Source of the DNA: Chloracidobacterium sp.
Lineage (GTDB): Bacteria > Acidobacteriota > Blastocatellia > Pyrinomonadales > Pyrinomonadaceae
Direction of reading: 5' to 3'
NCBI GenBank assembly: GCA_016711345.1
Contig: JADJTD010000001.1
Coordinates: 1,054,001 to 1,118,000 of the forward strand
DNA length: 64,000 bases
Shown here: positions 34,029 to 42,323 of the stretch, piece by piece
How positions within the stretch are numbered: the stretch's first letter is position 1
Layout of the letters: every line of letters starts with the position of its first letter
Notes under the pieces: model-generated
What the model saw: the letters and a program-made list of their open reading frames with translations, nothing else
Database searches by the model: none
Told to the model about the DNA's origin: nothing
Translations under genes and position numbers: made by a program

Positions 34029-35612
34029 ATGAAGCGCAGAGGATTTTATTTCAGATCTTTTTGCTTTTATCGAGGGCTTAGAGTGTTTCTTCTCCTGATA
34101 TTCTTTGCGCTCTTACTTGCCCCTGTTATCACTGAGGCCTCAACCGTTTCAACCAATAATTCTGACGAAGTTCGCGGCCTTATCAAAAAGGCAGCAAAAC
34201 TTACGCGTAACGGCCAACTGATCGACGCCGAATCGCTTCTGAGGCGTGCTGTTAGCCTTGATCCCGAGGACAATGACGCCAAAGTTGAGCTTGCTTACGT
34301 TCTAGTTAAACGCCGAAAGCTACTCGATGCCTACAATACCTGTCTTCCAGTCGTTGAGCGAGAGCCTAATAATTCGCGCGCGTTCGCAGTTATGGGAGCA
34401 ACATTACTTTATGCCGGACGGTTTCTCGATTCTCGAGGGTTTTTTACTAACGCAATTCGTATCAATAAAAAAGAGCATCTCGCCTGGGCAGGTCTCGGCA
34501 TGCTCAATTTTTATGAAAACAACATTGATGACAGCCGGAATCATCTCTTAAAGGCCCTAGATCTGAAACCGGACGAGCCGGATTATTTATTCGCATGTGC
34601 ACAAACAGCGGGCCGGGGCGAACGGTTCAAAGAAGCGGCAGATCATTACGCGCGTTTTCTACTGGTCAGCAACGATGTGGACAAAGATCGACGTGACCGT
34701 ATTAGAGGGCTGATCAATTTTCTCCGCATCCTTGGCTTAAAAGGCAAACTTTACACCACCGAAGGCCGGGACCAAACCAGCGTGCCTTTTGAAATGGAAA
34801 ACGACCGTCCTATCATTAATCTCCGCATCAATGACAAGTCTGAGCCGTTAAGATTTGTTTTGGACACGGGTTCAGGAATTTCGGTTGTATCGGACACAAC
34901 GGCAAAACGGCTTGGAATCAGCCCGATCACAAAGGGCGGTTATGCAAAAGGGATTGGCGGCGATGGTAAATTTGAAATAGTTTACGGGCTAGTGCGAAAG
35001 GTTTCGATAGGCGACATAAGCATCAAGAATGTGCCAGTTTATCTGCGCAAATTTCAGGATCAGACCCAAAGGGTTGATGGTTATATAGGGCTGGCCTTGA
35101 TCTCCAAGTTCCTGACTACGATCGATTACGGTAACAACACGTTCGCGCTTACAAAAAGGCCTGACGACAAACAGGAATTTCAAAAGAGCGAAGAGGTTTC
35201 GCTGCCGCTCAGACTTACGTCCAGCGGATTTTTAAGCGGCGAAGTCCAATTGCAGGGCATTGACTCACTATTGAATTTTATTGTCGATACCGGTGCCAGC
35301 TTATCTGTGATATCCGAAAGAGTTGCAAATCACGACGGCATTTTGCCGTTTGCCAATGACGAAAAAATGCGTGTGATCGGTTCGGCCGGGATCAGGGACG
35401 ACGTATCTTCCTTCTTGCTGCCGAGAGTCACATTCGGGAAACATTCGCGGACCAGCATCAAGGCAGTAGCGCTCGATCTCGATCTTATCAACGAATCTAC
35501 GGGCTTTGAACAGGCCGGAATCTTGGGCGGCAATTTTCTCAAGAACTACCGCCTCACATTCGATTTCATAAACTCAAAAGTAGTTTTCGAACCTATCAGA
35601 TCAGAAAACTGA
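34029..35612 (+). CDS. TPR protein with two retropepsin-like aspartic protease domains
   Basis: 527 residues from the ATG at 34029, with GGGG 8 bp upstream; a GTG at 34002 overlaps the ogg stop and is less likely. An N-terminal TM/signal (VFLLLIFFALLLAPVI) is followed by three to four TPR units (about 45-200), then two aspartyl protease-like halves. The first has FVLDTGSGISVVSDT (about 285), the second FIVDTGASLSVISER (about 425), each with a later hydrophobic-Gly strand (DGYIGLALIS, AGILGGNFL). Retropepsins normally need two chains; here both DTG motifs are on one chain. Probably periplasmic or anchored to the outer face of the membrane. Substrate unknown. Confidence 0.85.
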   Translation: MKRRGFYFRSFCFYRGLRVFLLLIFFALLLAPVITEASTVSTNNSDEVRGLIKKAAKLTRNGQLIDAESLLRRAVSLDPEDNDAKVELAYVLVKRRKLLDAYNTCLPVVEREPNNSRAFAVMGATLLYAGRFLDSRGFFTNAIRINKKEHLAWAGLGMLNFYENNIDDSRNHLLKALDLKPDEPDYLFACAQTAGRGERFKEAADHYARFLLVSNDVDKDRRDRIRGLINFLRILGLKGKLYTTEGRDQTSVPFEMENDRPIINLRINDKSEPLRFVLDTGSGISVVSDTTAKRLGISPITKGGYAKGIGGDGKFEIVYGLVRKVSIGDISIKNVPVYLRKFQDQTQRVDGYIGLALISKFLTTIDYGNNTFALTKRPDDKQEFQKSEEVSLPLRLTSSGFLSGEVQLQGIDSLLNFIVDTGASLSVISERVANHDGILPFANDEKMRVIGSAGIRDDVSSFLLPRVTFGKHSRTSIKAVALDLDLINESTGFEQAGILGGNFLKNYRLTFDFINSKVVFEPIRSEN

Positions 35613-35674
35613 TATCCTTAAGGTGACATTTTCGGTTAGGATTTCTAACGATCAACAGGAAATACCGCCTATTC

Positions 35675-36136
35675 ATGAAACTCGGACTCTATTTGGAAAC
35701 TTCGGTCGTTGGTGCATACCTTGACAATGGAGATCCATTTCGACGTGACATCACGATCCGCTGGTGGGAACACGAACTTTCGGAGTATCGCGTGTTCAGC
35801 TCATTGCTCGTCGAGCGCGAGATCGAACGTTTTGCTGAACCGCACCGCAGCGGCTACCTCAATCTTGTCCGTCCACTCGAAAAGCTTGAAATAGCCGAAG
35901 AGGTCGCTATACTCGCCGAAGGCTACATCGAACGCGGCATCTTTCACCGAAAATACCTCGCGGATGCTGTTCATGTAGCCCTTGCTTCGTTTCACAAGAT
36001 CGACTATCTGGTTACCTGGAATTTTGGCCACATTGCCAACGTTCGCAAACAGGCACGCCTGCGGCTCTTTAATACCACAGCAGGTTTTTTCTCGCCCGTC
36101 ATAGTAACGCCTGAATTTCTCGTTCACGCTATTTAG
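35675..36136 (+). CDS. PIN-domain protein, orphan VapC-like
   Basis: 153 residues. PIN nuclease features are the N-terminal strand with an acidic residue (LGLYLETSVVGAYL), a middle Glu (SSLLVEREIERF) and a late acidic patch (YLADAVHVALA then DYLVTWNFGHI). The first acidic position is Glu rather than the usual Asp. VapC-type toxins cleave RNA and normally follow an antitoxin gene, but the 62 bp upstream contain no open frame and the next gene is on the other strand. It is either a solitary PIN protein or a toxin that has lost its partner. Confidence 0.8.
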   Translation: MKLGLYLETSVVGAYLDNGDPFRRDITIRWWEHELSEYRVFSSLLVEREIERFAEPHRSGYLNLVRPLEKLEIAEEVAILAEGYIERGIFHRKYLADAVHVALASFHKIDYLVTWNFGHIANVRKQARLRLFNTTAGFFSPVIVTPEFLVHAI

Positions 36137-36172
36137 CGTTATCGATATTTCTCATTTTCATAACCAGAAAAT

Positions 36173-36200
36173 AAAAAAGCTGCCATTTCAGGCAGCCATT
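36173..36200 (-). terminator. terminator of the glycine-zipper protein gene
   Basis: A 6-bp GC-rich stem (36179-36184 with 36191-36196, GCTGCC) is followed by six T residues on the minus strand, 27 bp after the stop codon. Confidence 0.7.
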
Positions 36201-36223
36201 TTAGTTTATTTTGGAAACCAATT

Positions 36224-36943
36224 CTAGGGATTGACCGGATTGGTCTCGACGAATTTGGGCAATGAAATGGCCTGATTGAGATAGACGCCAAATTCTGTGC
36301 CGGATTTCACTTCAGCTTCGGGGCCTTTGGTAAGTTTATCACCAAGAAATCCGCCTCCGGCACCGAGGAGTCCGCCTATCAGAGCTCCTTTACCGCCGCC
36401 AACCGCAGCTCCCAGGACGGCACCACCGGCACCACCGCCGCCAATGAAAATCAGCTTTCGATTGTCCATTTTCTTGCCGGAGGCTGTGCCTTCGTTATCA
36501 CTCGACGTTTTACCTTCGAGGTCGGTTAGGGAGCCGTTGATGGCGCGTACTTTTCCGTTTGGCAGACGAACCTGCGTAAAACTCACATCGATCTCGCCCG
36601 GGTTTCCGCCTTTCGATGCTGGTTTTACGTTATTGACTCGTCCCGTAACGGTGCTGCCGACAGGAACGACCACTACTCCGTTTGTTGAATAGACCGGCTC
36701 GGTCACTGTCACTGTAAAGGTATTTCCAACTTTCGCTGTTTTTGAAGTTAATGTCTCATTTATACGCGAGCGAATCGTCGTTCCGGTCGCAACCGTGTAA
36801 ACCGGATAAGTGACTTTCTTCTTAGCCGCAGGCTTGCTCTTCAATACGGGCTTTTTAGTTTGCGAGAAAGCCGGAAGAGCTGTTATTGCGATAAACAACG
36901 CTAGAAATGCTGTTAAATTTCTGATCCTTAAAACTTGTTTCAT
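36224..36943 (-). CDS. exported glycine-zipper protein
   Basis: 239 residues from the ATG at 36943 (GGAG about 10 bp upstream; an in-frame ATG at 36970 is weaker). A signal peptide (LTAFLALFIAITALPAFSQ) and a Lys/Pro-rich stretch precede a beta domain (TTIRSRINETLTSKTAKVGNT, VVVPVGSTVTGRVNN, VDVSFTQVRLPNG). A glycine-zipper segment follows (GGGAGGAVLGAAVGGGKGAL, then IGGLLGAGGGFLGDKL) before a conserved end (SGTEFGVYLNQAISLP). The layout resembles TrbI/YMGG-type envelope proteins. Glycine zippers insert in or oligomerise at membranes. Function unknown. Confidence 0.8.
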   Translation of the reverse strand: MKQVLRIRNLTAFLALFIAITALPAFSQTKKPVLKSKPAAKKKVTYPVYTVATGTTIRSRINETLTSKTAKVGNTFTVTVTEPVYSTNGVVVVPVGSTVTGRVNNVKPASKGGNPGEIDVSFTQVRLPNGKVRAINGSLTDLEGKTSSDNEGTASGKKMDNRKLIFIGGGGAGGAVLGAAVGGGKGALIGGLLGAGGGFLGDKLTKGPEAEVKSGTEFGVYLNQAISLPKFVETNPVNP

Positions 36944-37175
36944 AATTTGTTCTCCTGAAAATGACCGCATAAAAAGCGATCTTCAACACCGCAGATTTTG
37001 AGTCTGATGCAGCAAAAATCGTTGCAAGAATTCTGCAACAGGCGGAATATGTACAACTAGAATATCACCGTTGAACTATAGAATAAAAATGCTGTTATTT
37101 TTCTGAAATAGATATCGATTAGTCGTATATTCCACTCGAACATAATTCAGAATTGACAATCTCTCTTTCTCCAAT

Positions 37176-37202
37176 TAGCCCCCGGCCAAAAGCCGGGGGT
37201 TA
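37176..37202 (+). promoter_or_regulatory. GC-rich hairpin upstream of the DUF5658-like gene
   Basis: An 8-bp G/C stem (37179-37186 with 37192-37199, CCCCCGGC), extendable by weak pairs to about 11, with a 5-nt loop, 50 bp before the ATG at 37253. It has no following T-run on either strand, so it looks like a leader structure rather than a terminator. The rest of the 309-bp gap on either side of the hairpin is A/T-rich and empty. Confidence 0.45.
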
Positions 37203-37252
37203 GTCGTTTCAGAGAGCAGTTTAACAAGTTTTTGCGGGAGAACACATATACA

Positions 37253-37618
37253 ATGCACCTATTTGCCCCGACCTTTCTTCTCTTTGCGCTCAATTTACTC
37301 GATGCATTATTAACAATTGTCTGGGTTCGCTCGGGCGTTGCGACCGAGGGAAACCAGCTAATGGCAACATTGCTTGATATCGGCAACGGGCCTTTTCTCG
37401 GTGTCAAGATCGCGATAGGTACGTTTGCGGCGGTTGTGCTTTGGCGATGGGGCAATAGGCCGCTTGCGAGATACGGCCTCGTTGTTGCACTTGCTGTTTA
37501 CATCGGACTGATGGGAATTCACTTTTTTACAGGCCTTTCGGCATTCGGGTATGTTTCAAATTCCGAGCTGCGCGAGATGATGGAATGGCCAAATCAATTA
37601 TTTGCTCTCATAACATAG
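37253..37618 (+). CDS. small integral membrane protein, DUF5658-like
   Basis: 121 residues from the ATG at 37253 (a TTG at 37232 would add seven; GGGAG lies 11 bp before the ATG). Three to four transmembrane helices: TFLLFALNLLDALLTIVWV, a second around GPFLGVKIAIGTFAAVVLW, and YGLVVALAVYIGLMGIHFF. The polar NLLDALLT within the first helix and EGNQLMA after it match DUF5658-type proteins of unknown function. A strong terminator follows. Confidence 0.75.
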   Translation: MHLFAPTFLLFALNLLDALLTIVWVRSGVATEGNQLMATLLDIGNGPFLGVKIAIGTFAAVVLWRWGNRPLARYGLVVALAVYIGLMGIHFFTGLSAFGYVSNSELREMMEWPNQLFALIT

Positions 37619-37645
37619 ACTCTTCTTGCTGAGCTTTATGCTGTT

Positions 37646-37681
37646 GGCCCGATGTTTAATTAGAACATCGGGCCGTTTTTT
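37646..37681 (+). terminator. Rho-independent terminator
   Basis: A perfect 11-bp stem (37646-37656 with 37664-37674, GGCCCGATGTT) with a 7-nt loop and a following run of seven T residues, 27 bp after the DUF5658-like gene. Confidence 0.9.
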
Positions 37682-37761
37682 TCGTAATTAGATACACAAC
37701 GTCGATGCTCTTTAACAGCATCAAAATTCTTGATATTTTATAAGTTGGTGAGGTTGTCATT

Positions 37762-38943
37762 ATGAAAAAGAATTCGATCTATCAATTATCGGCACGGCAG
37801 ATACTACTGCTGGCATTTGCATCGGCGCTGATCGCGGTCGGGGCGACGGCTTTGCTTTATAATCTCGGCAGATTTTGGAACTCGGAAAGCTCTGGTTCAA
37901 TAACCTTGGCAGAAGAAGCTCCGGTCAAGATCGCTGATCCATCAACGGTCTCGGACGAGCAGAACAACATCGATGTTTACAAGGCCATCTCGCCCGGCGT
38001 GGCTTTTATCAATACTACATCGATCTCGCAGGACTGGTTCGGCAATGAACAAGAAGGCAAAGGCAACGGCTCCGGTTCAGTGATCGATACGAATGGCAAC
38101 ATTGTGACGAATTATCACGTCATCGAAGGAGCACAAAAACTGACCGTGAGTTTTGGCGGTGACAAGACCTATCCGGCAAGCGTCGTGGGCGGTGACCCCG
38201 ATACTGATCTTGCAGTGATCAAGCTCGATAATCCGCCGCCAGGATTGACTGTGGTACCGCTTGGCGACTCAGATAAATTGACCGTGGGACAAAAGGTTTT
38301 GGCGATCGGAAATCCGTTCGGTCTTGACCGTACGCTGACAACCGGTGTGATCTCGGGACTCCAACGACCGATCAGAGCACGAAACGGCAGGCCGATCGAT
38401 GCAGCGATCCAAACCGATGCGTCGATCAATCCGGGCAATTCAGGTGGTCCGCTGCTTGATAAATATGGCCGGATGATTGGAATCAATTCACAAATTCTTT
38501 CGCCGGCAGGCGGTTCGGTGGGCGTAGGTTTTGCAATTCCGATAAGTACAGCAAAACGTGTCGTGCCGCAACTCATCCAATTTGGTGAAGTTCGGCGTCC
38601 GAAGCTTGGTGCCAATCTTAGGCCCGTATCCGACTTTAACGGGCGGCTGCCGGTTGATTCTGGGCTGGTCGTATGGAATGTCGCACCTTCAGCATCGGCC
38701 TCTAGTGCAGGTCTGCTTGGCCTGTCGCAAGATGCGGCAGGTAACGTTAAATTGGGTGACATCATCATTTCTATCGACGGCGAAAAAATGAATGATCTTG
38801 ACGACCTGTATCGATATCTCGACAAAAAGCAGATCGGCGATACGATACAAGTTACGATCTACCGCAACGGCGCCAATACTGTTAAGCCGGTTAAGTTGAT
38901 GCCCACACAATCTTTGGCCCGGCCGGTTCGCCGAGTCCAGTAA
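37762..38943 (+). CDS. HtrA/Deg-family trypsin-like serine protease with one PDZ domain
   Basis: 393 residues. One N-terminal TM segment (about 14-34) anchors the enzyme with the protease outside. The catalytic triad is visible: His about 119 (NYHVIEG), Asp about 149 (DTDLAVIKL) and Ser about 227 (NPGNSGGPLLD). A single PDZ domain occupies about 275-380 (GLVVWNVAPSASASSAGL, then GDIIISIDGEKMNDLDDLY). Single-PDZ, TM-anchored forms resemble DegS and HtrA of Gram-positives and act in envelope protein quality control or regulated proteolysis. It could in principle act on the zinc anti-sigma factor, but no link is seen in the sequence. Confidence 0.93.
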   Translation: MKKNSIYQLSARQILLLAFASALIAVGATALLYNLGRFWNSESSGSITLAEEAPVKIADPSTVSDEQNNIDVYKAISPGVAFINTTSISQDWFGNEQEGKGNGSGSVIDTNGNIVTNYHVIEGAQKLTVSFGGDKTYPASVVGGDPDTDLAVIKLDNPPPGLTVVPLGDSDKLTVGQKVLAIGNPFGLDRTLTTGVISGLQRPIRARNGRPIDAAIQTDASINPGNSGGPLLDKYGRMIGINSQILSPAGGSVGVGFAIPISTAKRVVPQLIQFGEVRRPKLGANLRPVSDFNGRLPVDSGLVVWNVAPSASASSAGLLGLSQDAAGNVKLGDIIISIDGEKMNDLDDLYRYLDKKQIGDTIQVTIYRNGANTVKPVKLMPTQSLARPVRRVQ

Positions 38944-39002
38944 ATGTGATACTTAGGCAAATTACGCAGCGTGGTATTTAAATGCCGCGCTGCGTTTTAT
39001 TT

Positions 39003-39242
39003 ATGCAAGAACTAAACGATTTTTATAACGATGGAACCGGCTGGGCCTGTCGCAATTGCGAACACGAACTAACGCGGGAACAAGACCCATCGCAGACGCA
39101 CTCCAGAATATTTCGTGAGGGCGAAGCCGAAAGCAAGACACCTGAACTCGCAAACCGCGCTCTAGCAAGGTGGTTGGATAAGACACAAATGAACCTAATT
39201 TGTCCTCGATGCGGAATCGTCGAGGCGGTCGATAAATCCTGA
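39003..39242 (+). CDS. small zinc-ribbon protein
   Basis: 79 residues from the ATG at 39003 (an ATG at 38982 would add seven). Two CxxC pairs (WACRNCEHEL near the start and LICPRCGIVE near the end) are separated by about 47 residues and probably bind one zinc. The central part is hydrophilic and helix-prone. I do not recognise a family. Located 59 bp after the HtrA gene on the same strand. Confidence 0.65.
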   Translation: MQELNDFYNDGTGWACRNCEHELTREQDPSQTHSRIFREGEAESKTPELANRALARWLDKTQMNLICPRCGIVEAVDKS

Positions 39243-39370
39243 AAAAACTATTCTGAAGAAGCCAAAGATGCCGAATGTCATCGACGAGGCGGTGAATCGA
39301 CGACGAGAACCATCCGTCGAGCGTCGCGCAGCCATGATGACAGGCTAAATGTATGAACTGTAAGGGTTTA

Positions 39371-39560
39371 TCAGAAACCATGTCCAAAAACGCCATTTCG
39401 TGACCCCAAAAAGCCACTTTTGAGGGGCAAAAAGCCATCGGAGACCCCCTAAAAAGCCATCAAAAAAACACGGCCGCGAAAAGAGTGATCGCGTCCATTA
39501 ACGCTTTGCAGGGACACAAAAGGCACCTCGTCTGCTCAACCCGATAACGAATGAGGTTAT
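39371..39560 (-). repeat. dispersed intergenic element, copy C (most complete)
   Basis: Minus-strand units begin at 39460, 39438, 39417 (GTGGC variant) and 39396, spaced 22, 21 and 21 bp. Upstream of them an open frame of up to 89 codons (39729-39460) has two CxxC-type pairs (WCDRCGYGW and RCLLCPCK), like a zinc ribbon. Its TGA overlaps the ATG of the first unit. The same layout, decayed, occurs in copy A. It may be a tiny gene plus attached repeats or simply a non-coding element. The remaining 422 bp between the zinc-ribbon gene and the phosphatase gene hold nothing else I can support. Confidence 0.7.
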
Positions 39561-39664
39561 GCCATCCATAACCGCATCTATCACACCAAACATTGACGTC
39601 GGCATACGGTCGATAATGGAATGTCTTTTTTGCACCAATTGTGCATCTGTTAGAATTGTGTCCA

Positions 39665-40519
39665 ATGCTGAACTTCGAACTCCAAACTGCTGTAGAAACT
39701 GCGCTTATTGCGGGAAAAGCGATCCTCAAACATTATGCGAGCGATTTTGAGACCGAAGAGAAGATCGGTGCCGATAATTACAGTGAGCCGGTAACGATCG
39801 CCGATCGTGAAGCTAGCCGCATTATTGTTGATCGTCTCGCTGCGGCTTTTCCAGATGACGGCATTTTGTCAGAAGAAGAAATTGATGACACGGAATTACG
39901 CATCTCAAAGCGGCGCGTTTGGATCATAGATCCTATCGACGGCACTGCCGGCTTTGTAAAAAAGGACGGCGATTTTGGCGTTCAGATCGGACTTGCTGAA
40001 GAAGGCGTTCCGGTGCTTGGTGTTGTATATTTACCTTTTCACGACATTCTTAGTTATGCGGTAAAAGGCGAAGGTTCGTTTACTGTAAACGGCGGCGAGC
40101 CTGTTCGCATGACAACGTCTGATATCCAAACATTGCCAGAAATGAAATTAGCGATGTCACGTAATCATCCTAGTTCGAAGATGGCACGCATCATCGAATA
40201 TCTCGCATTTCGCGATACTGTTAGACGCGGCTCAGTCGGGTTGAAGATCGGTTTGATAGCTGATAGAACGTGCGACATATATCTACATCCCGGGCCGAGA
40301 ACAAAGTTGTGGGATACGTGTGCTCCGCAGATAATTCTGGAAGAGGCCGGCGGACGTTTTACAGATATTTTTGGTCACGATATTCGCTACGACCGCGCCG
40401 AACTGCAAAACCACAACGGCATTCTCGCGACAAATGGGGCCACTCACAATTCCATTGTCGAACGTCTAAAACCACTTCTTGCCGAATTTGGCAGAGTGCC
40501 TTACGCTTCCGGCAAATAA
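39665..40519 (+). CDS. inositol monophosphatase-superfamily phosphatase, CysQ-like
   Basis: 284 residues from the ATG at 39665. Lithium-sensitive phosphatase motifs: the metal ligand Glu in LSEEEIDD, WIIDPIDGTAGFVK (the D-P-I-D-G-T core) and a late LWDTCAPQIILEEAGG carrying the third Asp. The long FVKKDGDFGVQIGL and GSVGLKIGLIADRTCDIYLH stretches are closer to 3'(2'),5'-bisphosphate nucleotidase (CysQ, which recycles PAP) than to inositol monophosphatase or histidinol phosphatase, but I would not fix the substrate from this alone. No sulfate-assimilation genes are adjacent. Confidence 0.88.
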   Translation: MLNFELQTAVETALIAGKAILKHYASDFETEEKIGADNYSEPVTIADREASRIIVDRLAAAFPDDGILSEEEIDDTELRISKRRVWIIDPIDGTAGFVKKDGDFGVQIGLAEEGVPVLGVVYLPFHDILSYAVKGEGSFTVNGGEPVRMTTSDIQTLPEMKLAMSRNHPSSKMARIIEYLAFRDTVRRGSVGLKIGLIADRTCDIYLHPGPRTKLWDTCAPQIILEEAGGRFTDIFGHDIRYDRAELQNHNGILATNGATHNSIVERLKPLLAEFGRVPYASGK

Positions 40520-40702
40520 GCGCAGTTTTCTACGGAAATGCACTTACTTATTAAACAACTACCTAAAATCATTCAAATATCAGCAAAATTCAAACCTTAA
40601 ACATAATTTTTGTGTTGTTATTATGCACCTGCATATGGTAGAACTACTCTTCAAGTGGTTCTTTCGGATATATACGCTAACTTATACAAGGATAATAACT
40701 AA

Positions 40703-41023
40703 GTGAATTCAGCAACCGGAATTGTCGGCTCGACCGAGCCTACTGAGGAAAGATCGGTGATCTTTGCGGGCGATTATCTAAACAAATTGAGCGGCGAACA
40801 GCTTGAATACGAATGCCGACGCCGTATCGACGCGGGCGCTACTCAGCTCGTTGTTAATTTCTCAAAGACCGAGATCGTCAACAGCATCGGAATTTCCATA
40901 CTGCTCGGCGTGATCGATATCGCATCCAATAATGGTGCGGCAGTAGTTTTCTCTGATGTAAAAGAGGAAACCGTCGAATTATTTGACATGCTTGGCCTAA
41001 CCAAACACGTCACGATTGCCTGA
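40703..41023 (+). CDS. STAS-domain anti-sigma factor antagonist-like protein
   Basis: 106 residues with a GTG start and AAGGA about 10 bp upstream. The STAS fold is recognisable from VIFAGDYLNKLSGEQLEYE, VVNFSKTEIVNSIGISILLGV and DMLGLTKHVTIA. The Ser in NSIGIS occupies the usual phosphorylation site of SpoIIAA/RsbV-type antagonists. It lies 16 bp upstream of the GAF-HD-GYP gene, so the two are probably co-transcribed. No anti-sigma kinase is nearby. Confidence 0.87.
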   Translation: MNSATGIVGSTEPTEERSVIFAGDYLNKLSGEQLEYECRRRIDAGATQLVVNFSKTEIVNSIGISILLGVIDIASNNGAAVVFSDVKEETVELFDMLGLTKHVTIA

Positions 41024-41039
41024 AGTGCACTAAGAGATC

Positions 41040-42323
41040 ATGGAACAAAACTCAAAACTAATTCATGCGTTTGGTGCCTTGGCCGAGCTTGGTCATGAGA
41101 TTACCAACAAGAACAATTTTCAGGAGACGATCCGCACATCGCTGCATTTGTTGTCAGGTGCAATTGGGATAATGCGCGGCGGCGTTGCTCGGTATTCAAA
41201 GTTTGCGCATGAATTTAGCATGATGGCGGTTCGCGGGCTTGGTGACGATTTTCCGCTGAGCCTTACGTTGTGTGACGAAGACGAACGTCAATTTCTGACA
41301 AACGGCCTAGCGCCGATCCAGGTAAATGAGGCTCATGCTTTGCCGTTCTTTCAGGTTTACAACGTTAGTTTTGAACGCCGAAATCTTGAGCTGTTTGTGC
41401 CGCTTGTTGTGCGTGACGAGATCGTCGGTGCGATCTTTTTAGGCGAAAAAGCGACCGGCGACCCCTACACTAAATATGAGAACGAGATCATCTGCGCGAT
41501 GGGCCGTCACATCGGAGTTGCGATCGCACAAAGAAATCTGATGGCAGAGATCGAGCGTCATGCGATCGAGAACCGCAAACTTTTCGATGAAATGCGTTCG
41601 ACCTATCACGACACGGTCAAGGCGTTTGCGGCGGCTATTGACTGCAAAGACAAATATACCGAAGGCCACTCGGTCCGCGTAGGCAAATTCTCTGAGATCA
41701 TCGCCGCCGAGCTTGGCTGGGGCAGCGACGAGGTCGAAGGCGTTGCCGTCGCCGGATATCTTCACGATGTGGGCAAGCTAACAGTTGAACGCAAGATCAT
41801 CAACGCTCCGTATCGCATTAACGCCAAGGAATCTGCCGAGCTGAATAAACATCCGGCAGTCGGTTACGAAATTTTGCTGCCTATACATCATCCGTTCACC
41901 GATGTACCGCTCGCCGCAAAATATCATCACGAAAGGCTCGACGGACGCGGTTATCCCGATGGGTTGTATGACCGCGAAATTCCATACATCGCAAAGATCG
42001 TTAATCTTGCAGATTCCTTCGACGCGATGACCACCGACCGGCCCTATAAAGCACGCCGACCCGCGAGCGAAGTTGTCGAGGATCTGCACAAAAACGCGGG
42101 CAAGCAGTTTGCTCCTGAATTGGTAACGGCATTTCTGGGCGGAATGCTCAAAGAGGTAACAGGTGAAGATAAGAACAAGCGTTTCCGCCGTCTCTTAGGA
42201 CGCGAGTACATGGAAGCCGAAGGCATCGCCGATAAATTAAAATTCGCACTCAACGAAATGGCACCCACAACACCGATGACTTATATCGCGGCTGCGTCGA
42301 TCGGTGAACGGCCTATTCACTAA
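41040..42323 (+). CDS. GAF and HD-GYP domain protein, probable cyclic-di-GMP phosphodiesterase
   Basis: 427 residues. A GAF domain (about 20-170, sensor of small ligands) is followed by an HD-GYP phosphohydrolase: EGHSVRVGKFS, YLHDVGKL (the HD pair), NKHPAVGYEIL and HHERLDGRGYPDGL, with the GYP sequence intact, then DSFDAMTTDRPYKARRP. HD-GYP enzymes degrade cyclic di-GMP. No receiver domain is present, so the GAF part or the upstream STAS protein is the likely input. Its last 11 bp overlap the end of the convergent lysR-type gene. Confidence 0.93.
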   Translation: MEQNSKLIHAFGALAELGHEITNKNNFQETIRTSLHLLSGAIGIMRGGVARYSKFAHEFSMMAVRGLGDDFPLSLTLCDEDERQFLTNGLAPIQVNEAHALPFFQVYNVSFERRNLELFVPLVVRDEIVGAIFLGEKATGDPYTKYENEIICAMGRHIGVAIAQRNLMAEIERHAIENRKLFDEMRSTYHDTVKAFAAAIDCKDKYTEGHSVRVGKFSEIIAAELGWGSDEVEGVAVAGYLHDVGKLTVERKIINAPYRINAKESAELNKHPAVGYEILLPIHHPFTDVPLAAKYHHERLDGRGYPDGLYDREIPYIAKIVNLADSFDAMTTDRPYKARRPASEVVEDLHKNAGKQFAPELVTAFLGGMLKEVTGEDKNKRFRRLLGREYMEAEGIADKLKFALNEMAPTTPMTYIAAASIGERPIH

